From NCBI RefSeq assembly GCF_000699445.3, contig NC_067200.1, positions 14,452,510 through 14,516,509 on the forward strand: a stretch of 64,000 nucleotides of DNA, given 5' to 3'. The stretch comes from Schistosoma haematobium. Its lineage: Eukaryota; Platyhelminthes; Trematoda; Strigeidida; Schistosomatidae. The notes beneath the pieces are model-generated. The model saw nothing but the letters and a program-made list of their open reading frames with translations. It did no database searches and was not told where the DNA came from. Within the stretch, counting starts at the first letter, position 1, and each line of letters starts with the position of its first letter. Positions 45,506 to 61,400 of this stretch are shown here, piece by piece. The translations under genes were made by a program, and so were the position numbers.

Positions 45506-48500
45506 GCCAAGATGGTCCAAAAACAGACACTAGGTTGCTAGCAGGAATAGGATGACTATTTTTATTTTACTTGTCGTATTATAGGAGGCCATCTTATGTT
45601 AGCCTACCACACATTGGATAACAATCGGAAAGTCAAGACTGTAGCGGGTAAAACTATACACTTACAGGTCCTATTCCATGACAGTCTTAATCTGAGGCTT
45701 GTGTTATTTCTAATTCTTGTTGATTGCTTTGGATGTTAAGTGTAGGTGTATTGTATGCGCTTACTGAGTCGTCGACTGACCACTTTTTATTCTTCTTTGT
45801 TTAAGTTCTCCTCACTCACACACTCTGCATCTCCCAGTAGTACACAAACTTCCTTCTGGTTAGATGCGAACCATAACAAGTTACATAATATTTCTCTTAT
45901 CATCAGAACTAAGGCCTTTTGAAACTGTTTCTGAAACGTCTAAAAACTGTTTCTTAATAAGATTATATTTATATTCCGTATTTTCCATTCAGTGGTCAAC
46001 ATCTGGGTCGCTCGTCATCATAAACAAATATCAGCCTCAACGATTATTGCTTTTAACGGAACAGTAGATTTTCAAGGGTGAAAATGCTTAGAAGATTAGT
46101 AGACACTAACTGACCTACTATTACTGAAAACTGAGAGGAAATAAATTGGGCATTGGAAGTGGCCTTTTCAAGTCGATTGTTACGTCCGTAGATTTAGTAG
46201 GTCATTACTAAAAATTGCACTATCTGTCACTGATTATTAATTTGCCTTCTTCTACCATCTGCCAGCAATGGATAGAGAAAATGAAACTAAATGATGGTCA
46301 AATGTGAGAAACAGCTATTTGCTTTAGAACAATAATGTTCATTGTTGTGTACTCTGTTAATTTATTCACCACCGTATCCAGAAGACTGACGCATTACAAA
46401 TAAAAAAATGTTAGATTAGTTTGGTAATATTATGAACATGTTGCGTAAATCCTATTTTGTCTTTAAAGGTTGTAGTTAAATAAGGAAATCGGACGATTTG
46501 CATTTAAAAAGGTTAGCCAGGTAGAAAAAGAAGTAAAAAAAACAGTTAAAAGTACTACATAATTAGATGAACCTCATCGAAGTCTTGTCATTAAGCTTTG
46601 TTGACGAAGTACATGTATACAGCAAGAGTCGGCGTAAACGTTTGAAATGACATGGTCTACAAAATTTTATGTAAAAATATTTTGCATGGAATGGATATCT
46701 TATAATGATATTATTTAGTATTTAGGAAGCCAGCCAATTAGTGAAAATACACCGGAATTGGTGATTTGTACGTAAACGTACGAAGTAACTTATGCCTGAA
46801 TTTTCTTTTGTTTCTGTCCCATGCTTGTTTACTTTACTTCTTGCACTACAAGATGACCTGGCTCTTATGGTCATTTGATGAATCGATTTGATATCTTACT
46901 CAGACAAAGAGTGACCTTGAAATCTGGAACACATCACATCTAACCAATAATGTTTGATATAATTCTAACCTACTTCAAATCATTTTGCAAAATCTGTGAT
47001 TGCCAATACTCAGCTCGCTTTTTGTTCCATCTAGAGTTAAAATTATTTCAAGTTAGTCTGTCATTATGTAAGCCGAAACTAACTTTGCTGACTCACGAAG
47101 ATCATTCTCAATGATCGGTGATATTTTTGTATCCTTAATCATACTTAACAACTGTTGCAACCTACAAATTGATCACGGAATTTTTGATTTCCCAATACAG
47201 CTTCCAATGTACCTGGTTCTACAGGCGTCTGAGATGGAAACTGTGAAGGCCGGGAATCCACGTTTTATATACTTTCCCCTTGACTTTAATGAATGAGATT
47301 TTAACGTAAGCCGTCAAATTATTTTTCTGATTAGATAAATCTGCAATGCCTGGCATTGTTTTGTCAACATTTTGTTTCAAGGCCTGAAACCTACGATCAT
47401 TAAAACGATACAACTTGCTTGTGATGACAAAACTTCAGTTTTCGAAAACCTGATATATATGAATCTATTAAATGAATAGATTGTGATAAGATGCCCAAAG
47501 ATTAAGCCTAATATTCATGTCTTAATTGGTTGGGTAGTGAGTAACCTACACCTTAAATATTTGGCCGTGTTTATTTTGTATTCATATTCTGTATCTAAGC
47601 ACATAATTTTATATCACGAAAATCTAATCTGGCTAAGGGTCTTTTATTTTTAATCATTCGGAGGCCTTAGTCATTAACAAGATCTCATGAGTAGCCACCA
47701 CTAGGCTACATCATATTGTATTCATCTATCAATCAAAATTTCATTCGTCAATCTTAACAGTCTTAAATTTCGTCCCATTAAATCACCAAACACTTGCGTA
47801 ATAGATCTATGTAAAACCCCTTCAAAATGTTAATTTATGAGAAATCTACAAAAGTACATCGAACCTTCAACTCCTCGGAAGTGTACACATCAACATTGTG
47901 CTTCTTTTTACTTCTCTGTCAAACGTTTTTGTTGTATGCTATCATCATTTTACCTCATAAACTTAATTGAAAGATACGATTGCATAACATCTTTGGCATT
48001 TTACCCGAGGATAGTATTAAATCCAGCACTTGAACCCACAGCTGACTGGAAGTTATATGAAAGGATGTTTTATTTTATCACAACTAACCACAACAGTTTA
48101 AAACCTTGGATTTTTTCAAAAAGCAGTCAGCATCGGGATTAATCCGACCCATGATTTCTCCTGACGTCACATCCTCCTTGTATATAAATAATTTTTCGTT
48201 TAACAGTTAGTCGCTTTGGTATTCGAGCACATCTTTCCTGTCGATGTCGTTGATAATAATATGGAGTTTCGATTGATGCTGAAGGAAAATGTAATTGTGT
48301 TATAAAACTTAAAACCATTACATATGATAACTGGATAAATTCGTTGATAACTCTAACTTGTAAAATGTGCTGCCATGATCTAAAAGTTTGAACCAATATG
48401 CAGACTTATTAAACTTAGAACTATTTCTAGCGGGAAACTTCTTGATAAGTGATATCATTGAATGAGCATAGACGTACGTTAGAATGGGATGATAACCTCG

Positions 48501-50398
48501 TAGTATTACGTTGGCATTAAAATATACTTACGGTGTATGTCCGTCGTAGAAATCCACATTTGTGGCTAACTATTGAATATCTGAAGATACGTATACTTAT
48601 GGTGATAGAAAACCAGGTTTCAATGCGATTCTGACGGATGTTGTAAGTGAGTTACAAGCGATGCTGAAAGTAGGCCTAAGTGTCTCAAAGTTTTAGATAA
48701 ATCTTGGTGCTAGTTTGACTACTATAGTTTGTAACACCCTCTTGTTCAAGTATTAAGTATGCCGTTGAACATAATTTAATAGCAGGTTGTGAATAGTGTT
48801 TAGTTTTAAACGAACTTTGCTCCATCTACTTCTGTTTAGTATCATTAGCCTTTACTTAGATTGTCTCATAACCTAAAAAGGTTGTTTTAGGCTCTCACCT
48901 CAGTACGGGCATAACCTTTGGAAATAGGAACTTACTAGTCATCAGAAATTTCAAGGAAAACTCCCAGACTAGTAGAAATGGCGTGTCTTTTGTTGCATTG
49001 CCCAAATTTTCTAATATGACTCATGCAAAGTTTCCATAAAACTGGTCTAATCTTTCTCAAAGTTGGGATAGTGAGACTTTTTCTTCAAACGTCTACCTCT
49101 AGGGGAAGTGTCAAACAATTTACATCTCTGTGTACTTCGAGTAGTCTACTTTTCGCTTGAAGTTTGATCTCATTATTTCCCTCTCTCTTAGATTTAGGCC
49201 AAATAGTTCAATTTTCCTCTCCCTCAGAAACCAACTTTTCTTTGCAGTTAAAATAAGTTAGAAGAATGGTTTATGTGTGAAAATCCATTTATTTAAACAA
49301 ATTTTAATAAGTTTACAAAAATACTAAAAACGGTAAGGTATTAGTGACATTCCTATTTTGCAACTGAAAATTATAGTTATTCTCTAATGCAATCTAAAAC
49401 AAGGTAACAATTAGCAGTGTAGAGGTGGACTATTTGACGTAAATAGTGACTAGAAATGTCTCATATTTTAAACGGATCACCAACTCATGCATACTTTTAC
49501 CATTTATTCCTCATTTGTTTGGATGCAGCACATCCAACTGAATATGTATAAGTATGTTTAAAAAGCATTTTACTTAGAAAATTTTAGATAATAGTTAAGA
49601 AACTTCAAAAACATAAACGTATAAATCACATATTGTCATTAAGGAGCATAATTTTCATCAGTGGAATTCTGAAGTGAAATAATAACTGTTGGTTATTGGA
49701 AGAGGAAGGAATGTCTTTAAAATCTGGACCACGAAGATATGACACCATGTATTGAGACTTACAGTAACCTTCAACAAAATTGGTGCGTGTATCCAGGAAA
49801 CGGAGATAAAAAGTCAGTGCAAACTGTTACCTTCATTTTTTCCCTATATCATGAAAGTAATGCAGGTTTACCATGTCGAAAACTGTCTCAAGACCTTTAT
49901 CACTGACACAGTGGTAAAAATCCTGATGTTTATCTGCCTAGTGAATAAAGAACCAGTCTTATTTCTTATGTTGTTGTAAAACCTATACCTATGATGTCCC
50001 CGTTTGGTAATAGTCCTAAACAAAGTAAACTTGCAAGTTCTGTCTTCATGCTGTAGGCGAAAATACTTCGAATGAATGTTTTCTGGGGATTATTTGTGCG
50101 TAGGTTAACGATTTCCAGCTTATGTGTTAAAGAATTCTAAAAAATCTTTAGTTGACAAATTTATTATTCTAGTCTTCTTATCGAAGGTACATGTCCGACT
50201 CTCTCAGCTCCTCTTCCGTTGAGAGGGAATCGCTAATGCAATAATTCTGCATCCATCTTATTGAACATGCTACCAAAGCGTGACCGCCTAAAGTGAAATT
50301 AGTCTGCATTAGGTAATTGTTTAGTATTCATGTTCGTGAATGTTTTATTTACAGTGGTAATCTAATTAAATACACGTTTTATCTTTGCTTTCAGAAAT
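45506..50398. other. Gene-free stretch, nothing recognised
   Basis: AT-rich DNA without recognisable exons, RNA genes or repeat families by eye. The open frames present are short and low in complexity. Confidence 0.45.
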
Positions 50399-50703
50399 CT
50401 AGGTTTCGAATGAATCATAACCAGTTTAAATTTGACTTTCCAATAGAACAAGTTTTGGAAGAATGGAAGACACTAGATGAAAATGAAGACATACCGGCTG
50501 AAGATCAAGAGAACGATAACGATGAATCGAATATTGTTAGTCAAGAATCCTTTTTTGCTCCTCATTATAAAGATGGTATTGAATATTTTTCCATAAAAAA
50601 CCCTGAAAAAGTAAAGCAAGAGTGGCTTGAAGCTAGAAAATTAATTATACCACATATTCAGAACGTTGTAAAGCATCTAGTTCGAGAAAAATTTCAAAAA
50701 TGA
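50399..50703 (+). CDS. Small acidic protein or terminal exon, function unknown
   Basis: A pyrimidine-rich acceptor (CTTTGCTTTCAG) ends at 50394-50395 and the frame is open to TGA at 50701-50703. From the first ATG at 50410 it gives 97 residues: FKFDFPIEQVLEEWKTLDE, an acidic DEDIPAED-like middle, YKDGIEYFSIKNPEKVKQEW, and a Lys/Val-rich helical end. Composition and codon pattern look like a real protein, unlike the surrounding frames. It may be the last exon of a gene whose earlier exons I cannot find, or a single-exon gene. I do not recognise the family. Confidence 0.5.
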
Positions 50704-53130
50704 TTGAATATATGAGAAATTATTCTTTCCCTGCATTTTAATTTTACTATTCACTGTTAATTATGTCATTTGAGTGGGTTTTGAATATAGATACATAAGA
50801 AGAACCTTCTGGATACATTTTTGCTCAGGATCACTTGGTAGTGCTTCATGATTTGATTCTTGACATGTCCCATTCTATATTCATTTCATGTTAGCTGTAG
50901 ATTTTATGCCTATCATTGCCACCTATATTATAGTCATGTGTTTATTTCACCTTATAACTCGTTTATATCCCGTTTAAACAGTCTTTAGTCGTCAGATAGT
51001 TTTTTTCAGTCTTGGTGGTTAACTGACTCGCTTTCTAATCAGTTGGTTGTTTATTTGGATTTTTCTTGAACTACTTTGGCTTGATTGACTTGGTTGTCTC
51101 ATTAAATTTCACACAAAGTGTGCCTTTAAGAACAGTATAAGAACTGGCATCTAGTTTGCCTTTCAGAGGTTGTTACTGAATGTGAAATCAGACGCGGTTG
51201 TTGTGAGATCACTCATGCTTTTTCAGATCACTGTCTTCAATTTTTGACACTTAAACAGACTAAACAACAGATAAATGTTATTGAAACATTAGAACGTTTC
51301 ATTTTGATGTTATTTGTGCTTCAAGAAATTGTGTTCGAGACTCCGACAAAGTAGTTTTTAAGGTCCTTACTGTTATGTTTAACCATTATAAGGTCAGGTT
51401 TCTTAAAATCTTGGAACACCGACTTTAGCAGTTTGGATGCGACCTACATATCAACTCAAAAGCTAAGGAAATAGGCTGTCAATCCCTTGCACAGCCAAGT
51501 GGAATAAATGGTATTTCCGTTGAATTATGACATAAAGGCACATTGTCTCTCCCTTGAACTTGGTCCTACAGGCTGTGCAACTCAATTTGCGATGTTATCA
51601 GACATATCTCAAAACAATAGCTAACATAGATACTGTTGTATTTCTTGTGAACAGCGAAATGCAACTAACTAAACTAAATTTATATTGATTGTCCTTGATT
51701 AAGTTGTATCTACTGACATTTTCATTTGTTTAAGTATCCTCTCTTCCATTCTTCATTAAATTGTTATCAAATTTTATGTAGTCTATGCCCTATTGATTAT
51801 ATCCGAACGTCTTTCTGTCTTAAAATTAAAGTGGAATTCATCACCTTTATTTTTGATGTGAAAAGCTTACGTACGTATTCTATAAAACTACAGTATAAAT
51901 ATGACCCAAATAAAAAAATACTTTCATATTTCTGTTTTAAACTAGTATATGGCGCGCCTTACTAACAGATTTATAATGGCTCAAATATGTTACGGGCATA
52001 GTATTTGATTTGTAAATTATTGTGATTGATTATTAAAGACACTTGTTTTGCATATAATCAATGTCTGCACATACTAAATCTGCAATGTGTTCAAAAGCCA
52101 CGCTTGTTTAGTAGATAATAGTGTTTTCTTTAAGAACATAACGCGTAACATACAAAAGCAATGGCGAAATTATTTTTTATGCCAATAATCCGACTTCAAT
52201 GATCAAATCTAACTCGAAATACGTACTATCTCCATATAATTGTTCGAGCTACTCAAAAAGATACGTACTCATTTAGATGAGTCAAATCGTCTGGATGCTT
52301 TAAGTTGACTGAAAAGTTCCTGGTAAGTGATTCATGTTCGCTCCGATCAGTGCAGCTATGAGAAAATTGTTATCTATTACTTGCTCCCAGCTGAAACAGT
52401 AGTTTTCCATAAATTCTCTTAAGGTTCCATAAGTTCGTGTAGACAAACCTAAAGAACTTGAAAAAGTAAAACACAATACTTTTATAGGCGGAGGATAAAC
52501 ACATTCTGCTGTTTTACTCCATTAATATGTAACATAAAGTACTTTTCTCGTCAGCACTTACAGTTTCCAGACTATCCTTGTTAAATACTGTGAAAAATGT
52601 CGAAAATTCTATGATAAACCCACTACTGAACCCATTCACTTTGAGGTGTAAGTAGTTCTTCTAATGTTTTGTCACTGACTTTAATTCAGAGTAACCCTTC
52701 ATACGTATACTAACAGATTCCATCAATCTAACTGGACTACCTTTGAAAGAAGAACTAACCAAAAATCGACTTTTCGTCATAAACACCCATTTTATCATCT
52801 ATGATTTCACTACTTGAGATTTAAATCATTCTTCGTTTTTGATGACAACCAAAATAGTCTACCGAGGTTCCGGAACATCCATTTTATCATCTAATGTACA
52901 GTGTTATGAACGATAAAGGGATATGACAATTAGCATATTCTAGAGACTCATATCTATTTGATTCACTACTTAACGAAAACACTTCAAATGTTATGCATTT
53001 GTAGGGGCTGGTACTATGTCAAACCACATGGGTTATTCTAGCCTCTGGACAGACTGATCTATTCATTCCCCTCAAACCACATTTTTACTTTGTCACTTGT
53101 TCTCTTATTAATCCTGACTGTTTTTGTATG
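50704..53130. other. Gene-free stretch, nothing recognised
   Basis: No exon, RNA gene or repeat family was recognised. It is AT-rich throughout. Confidence 0.45.
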
Positions 53131-53139
53131 ATCAACTAC

Positions 53140-54665
<1,526 letters not shown>

Positions 54666-55495
54666 TGTTAATTACTTACCCTATTCATTTGTCCGTAATT
54701 TATTTTTGCTTGACTGTAAATATCGAGTCATGCTTGATTAAGTTAAGTTGGTTCACCCTCCTCCATTGCTCTACTACGTTTCATTTCGTCTTGCTTCGCT
54801 TCCTTCACTCTGTTTCTCTGATTGTCTGTTCATATCAACGATTGTTTGAAATATATGTATGCAAAGTCCACTCTCATACTTGACTTATTCAATCCCTTAT
54901 TCTCTAACTCAAATTAAGTTGATAATTATATACGAGGGTAGCTAGCATGTATGTTTGGATGACAATCATCATACGATATAACTGAAGTCCGATATCGGGC
55001 CAGTACAGATTATAATTAATTCAATTGACGTTATCAAAAAACCCTACTATAAACGAACATTGATTGGATGTATTTGAATCCATTTTTAATATGTTTGTTA
55101 TTAGATTTGAAACTGACGTATGTAATTTATTCAGTAGTGGTACTAATAAGTCTCACTGTTAACAATATTTGGGGATAGTCTATTGGTTTCTAACTTGGAT
55201 TTTATCAACTACATGAATATTTTCGATAATGATAACTGTATTTTAAGGAGCTTTCTTCATATCTATAATTTGACATTAAATTGAAGAATGACTCTGAAAG
55301 AATTAGGTCCCACAGTTTACAACAGATTAGATCTAAAGACAAAAAATAGTGTAAAATCTAGCACAAATGTTTATCAGTCTAAGTTAACACCATTTTGTAA
55401 TACGCTAACAGGGGCAGACAAGGGGATCGTAAACGTTTAGTCATGAGTTAATGTGACAGACTAATAAGAACTGTTGTGTGATTTTGGGGTGCTTA
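54666..55495. other. Gene-free stretch, nothing recognised
   Basis: AT-rich spacer between two family A insertions. No coding or RNA signature seen. Confidence 0.45.
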
Positions 55496-55499
55496 ATTG

Positions 55500-55985
55500 T
55501 AACTTCAACTCTGCCTGTAGCTCTTGTAAATTTACTGCCAGCCCCAAGCCCGGGTAAAGGAGGAGGGTTGGGCATGGGGTTAGCGACCCCATCCCGTAGA
55601 AAACTAACTCGCTAAAAAACGCTAACCACCATCAAGAAGGTACAAGTATTTATAAATAGCTGTCTACGCAGGATGCTCAACATCCATTAGCCGGATACCA
55701 TCAGCAACATCCTTCTGTGAGAGAAGATAAATCAGCTTCCAGCTGAAGAGGACATACATTACGCAAATCATCAAACTGCATCACGAGGCAAGCCCTAACT
55801 TAGAGTCCTGAAGGGAAGCTGAAAAGAGGAAGGCCAAAGAACACATTACGTCCGGAAATAGAAGCAGACATGAAAAAGACGAATAACAACTAGAAAGGAT
55901 TGTCCAGGACAGGGTTGGATGGCGAATGTTGGTGAGCGGCCTATGCTCCTTCACGAGGAGTAACAGGCGTAAGTAAGTAATTGTA
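55500..55985 (+). mobile_element. Family A LINE, internally deleted (5' end joined to 3' end)
   Basis: The left part has CCCCAAGCCCGGGTAAAGGA and GGGTTAGCGACCCCATCCCG, a GC-rich block consistent with a LINE 5' end. At about 55625 it joins AACCACCATCAAGAAGGTAC and AGTATTTATAAATAGCTGTC, which match 54265-54301 in the C-terminal part of the full RT. It then runs to the (TAAG)n tail at 55965-55981. The endonuclease and almost all of the RT are absent. The joined form could be a non-autonomous derivative. Confidence 0.65.
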
Positions 55986-55989
55986 ACTT

Positions 55990-57610
55990 CGTTGAGCATA
56001 TTGTATGCATGGATGTTTATTTCCATACAGTGCTAATTACCATTTCTATATTTATTAACAGCTAATAGAGCGAAGACATTTTTCATGGTTCTACGCTATA
56101 TATATTTACGATTTACAATGAATTAGTGATATTCACTAGGTGTTTGTGTAGCGTAATAGTGGTTATAAAATAATGTTTTCATATGTATAGACTTGTCAAT
56201 TATTTACTGTTAACTTGGAGCACTTTTTAGTTGTGCTCGACTTATGTATATCCGTTATCTATACTTTAATTGATTACCTGTAATTCACACACTAATGACC
56301 TTATGTAGTGACTAAGTTACCCACTGTCCACTGATTTGACTTATACAGCTTGCCCTAGTTACATTAATTCAATATCTATCATCCTTCGCCCAGTTTGCCT
56401 ACTCATATAAATGCCTAAAATATGCATGTCCTAAATACATACCGTATCCAGTTGTTTATTTCTACGCGATTGGTTGACAGAGGATATACAAAGTTAAGGA
56501 TGAATGTATTTAGTGAACATCGTCATTGATTGATCATGTAGTCAACAACAGAGACGCAGTGATAAACCCGATTTCAGACGAAATATGAACTCGAAAAAAA
56601 CAGATGCAGATGACATACTCATCGAATTCGATGCAGACAAAGAATTCGATTCAGCACACATAAATACACTCAAGTCGAACTGTTCAAACTACGTGCCGGT
56701 TACTTCTATGCGTTAATTTTGTAAATCATTCATATTATCGTTGTATTATCCGCAAAAGTTGTAGATTTATTATAAGAATACAACAATCAAAGTACTAACT
56801 CTTCGGATCATTATATTTATTTAATATTATATATTTATTCACTTCTATTAGTCATTCATCCACTATATCGTTATTGGCGTCACGACCTTCACAAATCACT
56901 AGACCATTTCTTTTTAGTGCACAATCCCGCTTCTTTTCCCGTGAGTTCGTCCCACTTTTTGTCACGTAATATCTGTCATATTATACACGCACTTTCTTCT
57001 CCTTTCGATTTCATCTCTTAGTAATATGTCAGTGAATGTTTTTGATAAGTCAAGTCTTCATATTGTTCTGAATCGTCCATTGCAGCAATTACTGTGAGAT
57101 AGATCATTTATTTTTGTGCCCATCATAATCTCATAATTTTTAAGTATTTATAAAGGTAAATAAATCCTTAAATACCTTCTTCAGCAACATTGACCTTATT
57201 AATTTTACTAGATTCACCTCTAGTTGAAAGTGCTCGGTCAAGCATCCACACCGGACCACATTTAGTACGCGGTGCTCGCGTCTCTTGCGGTGGTTCAGTT
57301 TAAATTTTATACACTACGGCACATAAACCTGTAATCTAAATAAGTATTCACATCTTGTTATTCTTGACCACCGGATCTATTGGCTTTGGAATCATTGTGC
57401 AATAAGATGTTTAGTTCTACTGGTTACGGCTTCTCACTGTCAGTTCGAAAATCTCCTCTGAAAATGTCTCAATAATCAGCACATGAGAAGCCATAATCCG
57501 TGCAGCCCAGACATTTATGCGAATCGATTACCCACCAGTGAAATTAGAAGTTGGTTGCACAATATCGTGAACTAATTACAGTTGGAAATATAAATAATTA
57601 TATTCCGCCC
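55990..57610. other. Gene-free stretch, nothing recognised
   Basis: No supported exon or RNA gene. It lies between the family A derivative and a SINE relic. Confidence 0.45.
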
Positions 57611-57614
57611 TAGC

Positions 57615-57745
57615 AATCTAAAAGTTAATCACTCGCCGCAAAACCTGGAGCTCCTAGGTCCGACAAACGGCGAGGTCTTGGATGTACAATGGTGGGTACT
57701 TTCATACTAGGATGAAACAAATGTCCAGACTTTTCTGATTTTTAA
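57615..57745 (+). mobile_element. Hammerhead SINE, eroded
   Basis: A head-like piece (AAAAGTTAATCACTCGCCGC, then CGGCGAGGTCTTGGATGTAC) leads to TTTCATACTAGGATGAAACA and AATGTCCAGACTTTTCTG. GAAAC and GTCCAG survive, but the CUGANGA box is lost. Confidence 0.5.
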
Positions 57746-58039
57746 TAATTATCTAACTGAGGACAATCCGTAATGTTAACTACAAAATTTAACGATTTCC
57801 AAAAACCCTCTACAGTAAAATAAATAATCAAATACTCATTCAGTATAAACAATTCTGTTGTTGGGAAAAATTACTAATACAACTAATGTGAAGAAAACTC
57901 CATGTACATTCAGAGAATTGGAGATACAAAAACGAGACTGATTAAAGGTAATGTACTAAGAAGCGAAAACGATAATATGTTATAAAATATCTAGGTACAT
58001 ACATTAATAAACTTAATCCAATCGCCTACAGATATATCA

Positions 58040-58467
58040 CTACATATGCCCAGAATTGATAGAACAATAAGAACCCAATAACACAGTAATCATAACTACA
58101 GGTAGATGAAATAATGTTGCTCGAAATAAACGTCTTGCAGCAGCAGAACTTCCATCAGCTACATTTGAATTGGATTTGGCGAATTTCCATGCATAATAAA
58201 TCAAGCCTATATTAGCTGGCAATGAACCAATGCCTAATGCACAACCAGCCCATGGTCCTAAACTTAGAGCACTGCAACCAGCACCAGCTAAACAAACTAA
58301 ACTTGATGCTATTGAATAACGTAAAGCAACTCGCTTGCATAAATCCGGATTGATGATAGATGTCATTGCGTAACCAGCTTTGGAATATTCGCTACGCATA
58401 TTCCAGCTGAGTGCCATAAAGTGTGGAAATTGCCACACATATAACAAACATGCTAGGATTATTGAAC
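58040..58467 (-). CDS. COX10: COX10 last exon
   Basis: It encodes the conserved [14 protein letters not shown] block and the C-terminal membrane helices, ending in CATATGTAG. The split Gly codon joins the previous exon exactly. Confidence 0.92.
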
Positions 58468-61400
58468 CTAAAAAAGAGAAAAAAATGTGAAGAATATTAA
58501 TAAATTATAGAATAGGACAGAAACTGTTATAGTTTGTTGTGAAGGGAGAAAACTGAGCACATGCACATCATTATGGAAATACTTGATGTTAAATAATTAA
58601 GCTACATATTGCCCGGTTAGTTATGAAAATCGATCAGTTTCGGAAACAGTAAACACGGTGTTGTCATTATAATATCTGAGTTTTTTCCAACATATACACA
58701 ATTTTAGTCAGTCAGTCTCAACGTAGAACTTCGTACGTACGTACATCAGTTCGAGTTGCCATACCACATTAGAACAGAGATGCAGTGGTCGATTCAAATC
58801 CCGTAGTGCTAGATGTAGTAAGATTATAAGCTGTAATCAGAAAAATTAGGGTTTGAAGATGTTATTCAAGGACTATAATCCAGTGAAATAAATTTGGGAA
58901 GAGAAAAAAGGGATATGAAGAAATCAGATTAGACTTTGGGAGAACACAAAGAGTGGATGCACCTGCGCCATTGCAAACGATTTTGAGCCATGTGATTCAA
59001 GGTCTCTAACCATCGGTTGCTTTCATCTCGCGGTCCCCAACCAGGTAGTCTACACCTACCAACATGACTCAATCCACTTGTCAGTGACTTCATGAACTTG
59101 TGCCATGTTTTGGTCTGGCCGCCCCTAGCTTTCTTCCAACCTACTCCTATACCACTGAACATCGCTCGTCGAGGCAGTCGGTCGTTGGGTATACGTAACA
59201 CGTGTCCCAGCCATTTCAACTGATGAAGTTTCACCACTTGATCAATTGATTTGCCATCCTTACCTAGTACCCGTTCCCTAACAACTGCATTACTTACTCG
59301 ATGGTCCCAGGATATACGAGCAATGTTTCGAAGACACTTATGATCGAATACTAGTAGCCTATGAATATCCTCTACTCTTACGGGCCATGTTTCACTGCCA
59401 CAATTTTAGACAATCTCTGAAACACGCAAGGTAAGCGCGAGTGTGTTCATGGCACCAAAGGAAGAAATGCAGTTTCTAAGAATTTATCTTGTGGAAGATA
59501 TTGCTTGACTGGTCCAGAATACTTCGTTAACCTAAATGACATAGTAAACTTCATCAAAAGTTCATATGATAGCACCACTAAACAAGAAGCATGTACACTC
59601 ACCACATTAAATATCATTTTTGCAAAAGTGGTTTGTGTGAGTTTCCACAAATTAAAAATGGTTTCAACCATCGACTGACGTTGGTCGGAAAATCAGTGAA
59701 AACAAGTGGCGCTTAGAAAGTTTCGTCGCAGTTCAGGATTCCATACTAGAATGAAATAATTATCCACTGATGACATTGGATAATAGCATGATGCAGTGGC
59801 GGAAACTGAATGAAGCTAGAAATCGAGTTGTGTTGGGTTATGGATTATTTATTTATTCATTTAAACATATAAACGTTGGTGCCACAAAAATTATCACCAA
59901 CTCTATGTGGGCTGAGATATTGCTCGGGTTCCCAAACTAGAGCAGGTGGTTTTCTTAGAGGGCCACTCGCCGAGCCTTTAGCCTAGAGATCTAGTCTACA
60001 AGAAGGTGGGACAACGTTAGATGCAGTCCCATGGTACCCGGTGACCAAGAATGGGTTTATGCACCGTCTGTTCCTCCAGGACCCTGGAGCCCATGTGCAG
60101 CATTAGTTTGCAATCAGGGTTTTTCAACTCCCGTGGATGGATCCTTCGTACCTATTAACAAAGTTTAAGCTCTGAAAATTCACTTTTCGTTCTCTCAATT
60201 TAGTGAACAATATCCCTGCAGCGAAAAGTGAGTAAGTAAAACTTCCCTAGGAAAGCACCCAACTGCATCACAAGACAAGCACTCACATGGAATCCTCAAG
60301 GCCAAAGGAAAAGAGGAAGACCAAAGAACACATTACGCCGGGAAGTGGAGATAGACACGAGAAAAATGAACAAGAATTGGATGGAATTAGAAAAGGCCCA
60401 AGACAGAGTGGGTTGGAGAATGCTGGTCTGCGGCCTATGCTCCATTAGGAGTAACAGGCGTAAGTAAGTAAGAACTTCCCTGGCATTGGCTATATACACG
60501 TGGCCATACGAGAGCACTTTGAAGGAAGAGAACAGACTTCCCTCACCCTCGTCCGTACCAGAGTATTTGGAAGCACCTGGCCAGACAAAACAGTTTTTTA
60601 GAGCTTTCTTAATTTCAGTAGCTTTTTAGGAGATATTAATCCGTGAAAAATTAACTATCCAGGTTCTTTCTATACTAGAAACAGTATTAACACCGGCGTT
60701 TTATCTGTCAAACATTTTCATTACTTACTAACGTTAAGCGAAGCGATGACTCTGTACTTGGGCCATTCGACTTTTAGATACTAAGTTTCATGTCCGAATA
60801 CTAGTAAATCTATTTTCAGCTTGAGCAGTCTCACAGTATCACAAGCCCCCGAATTCAAGTACACGAATCTGTACCTGGGAGACAAGTTAATAATTAAGAA
60901 AACGTTAATTTGATTGTTGTATCTTCTTTACGGTCATTATCAGTGCAGAAAAATAACGTCAGTATTTTTAGTAGTGTAACAGACGACAAGGACTATACAA
61001 ATGACAGCTATATAAATATATATAATCTTACCACACTGTAATTGTCCAGTAGCTGCAGCCCAACCCATCAATGGAGGTATAGCACCAACCCAAGCTCCAA
61101 CCCATGTATTAACCTGACTAATCTGTTTCATTGGTGTATATATACATGTATACAATAACATATTTACAGCAGCCAATGAAGTAACAAGAGGGTTTACACC
61201 GAAATAGAGCAGTGATAGTCCAGATCCAGTACAAGCCAGTGCAAAAAGAGCTGCTCTGCCGGGTCTAAAAGTTTTGAATAGAATTTAGGAACAAAAACTA
61301 GTAGAAAATTTCAAATTACATTCATGTTGTTTGTAAGTAGTAATTTACTAAGATGACCTAGTAAAGTATGGTACTTTTTATAAGGACTGAAACTGATTGG

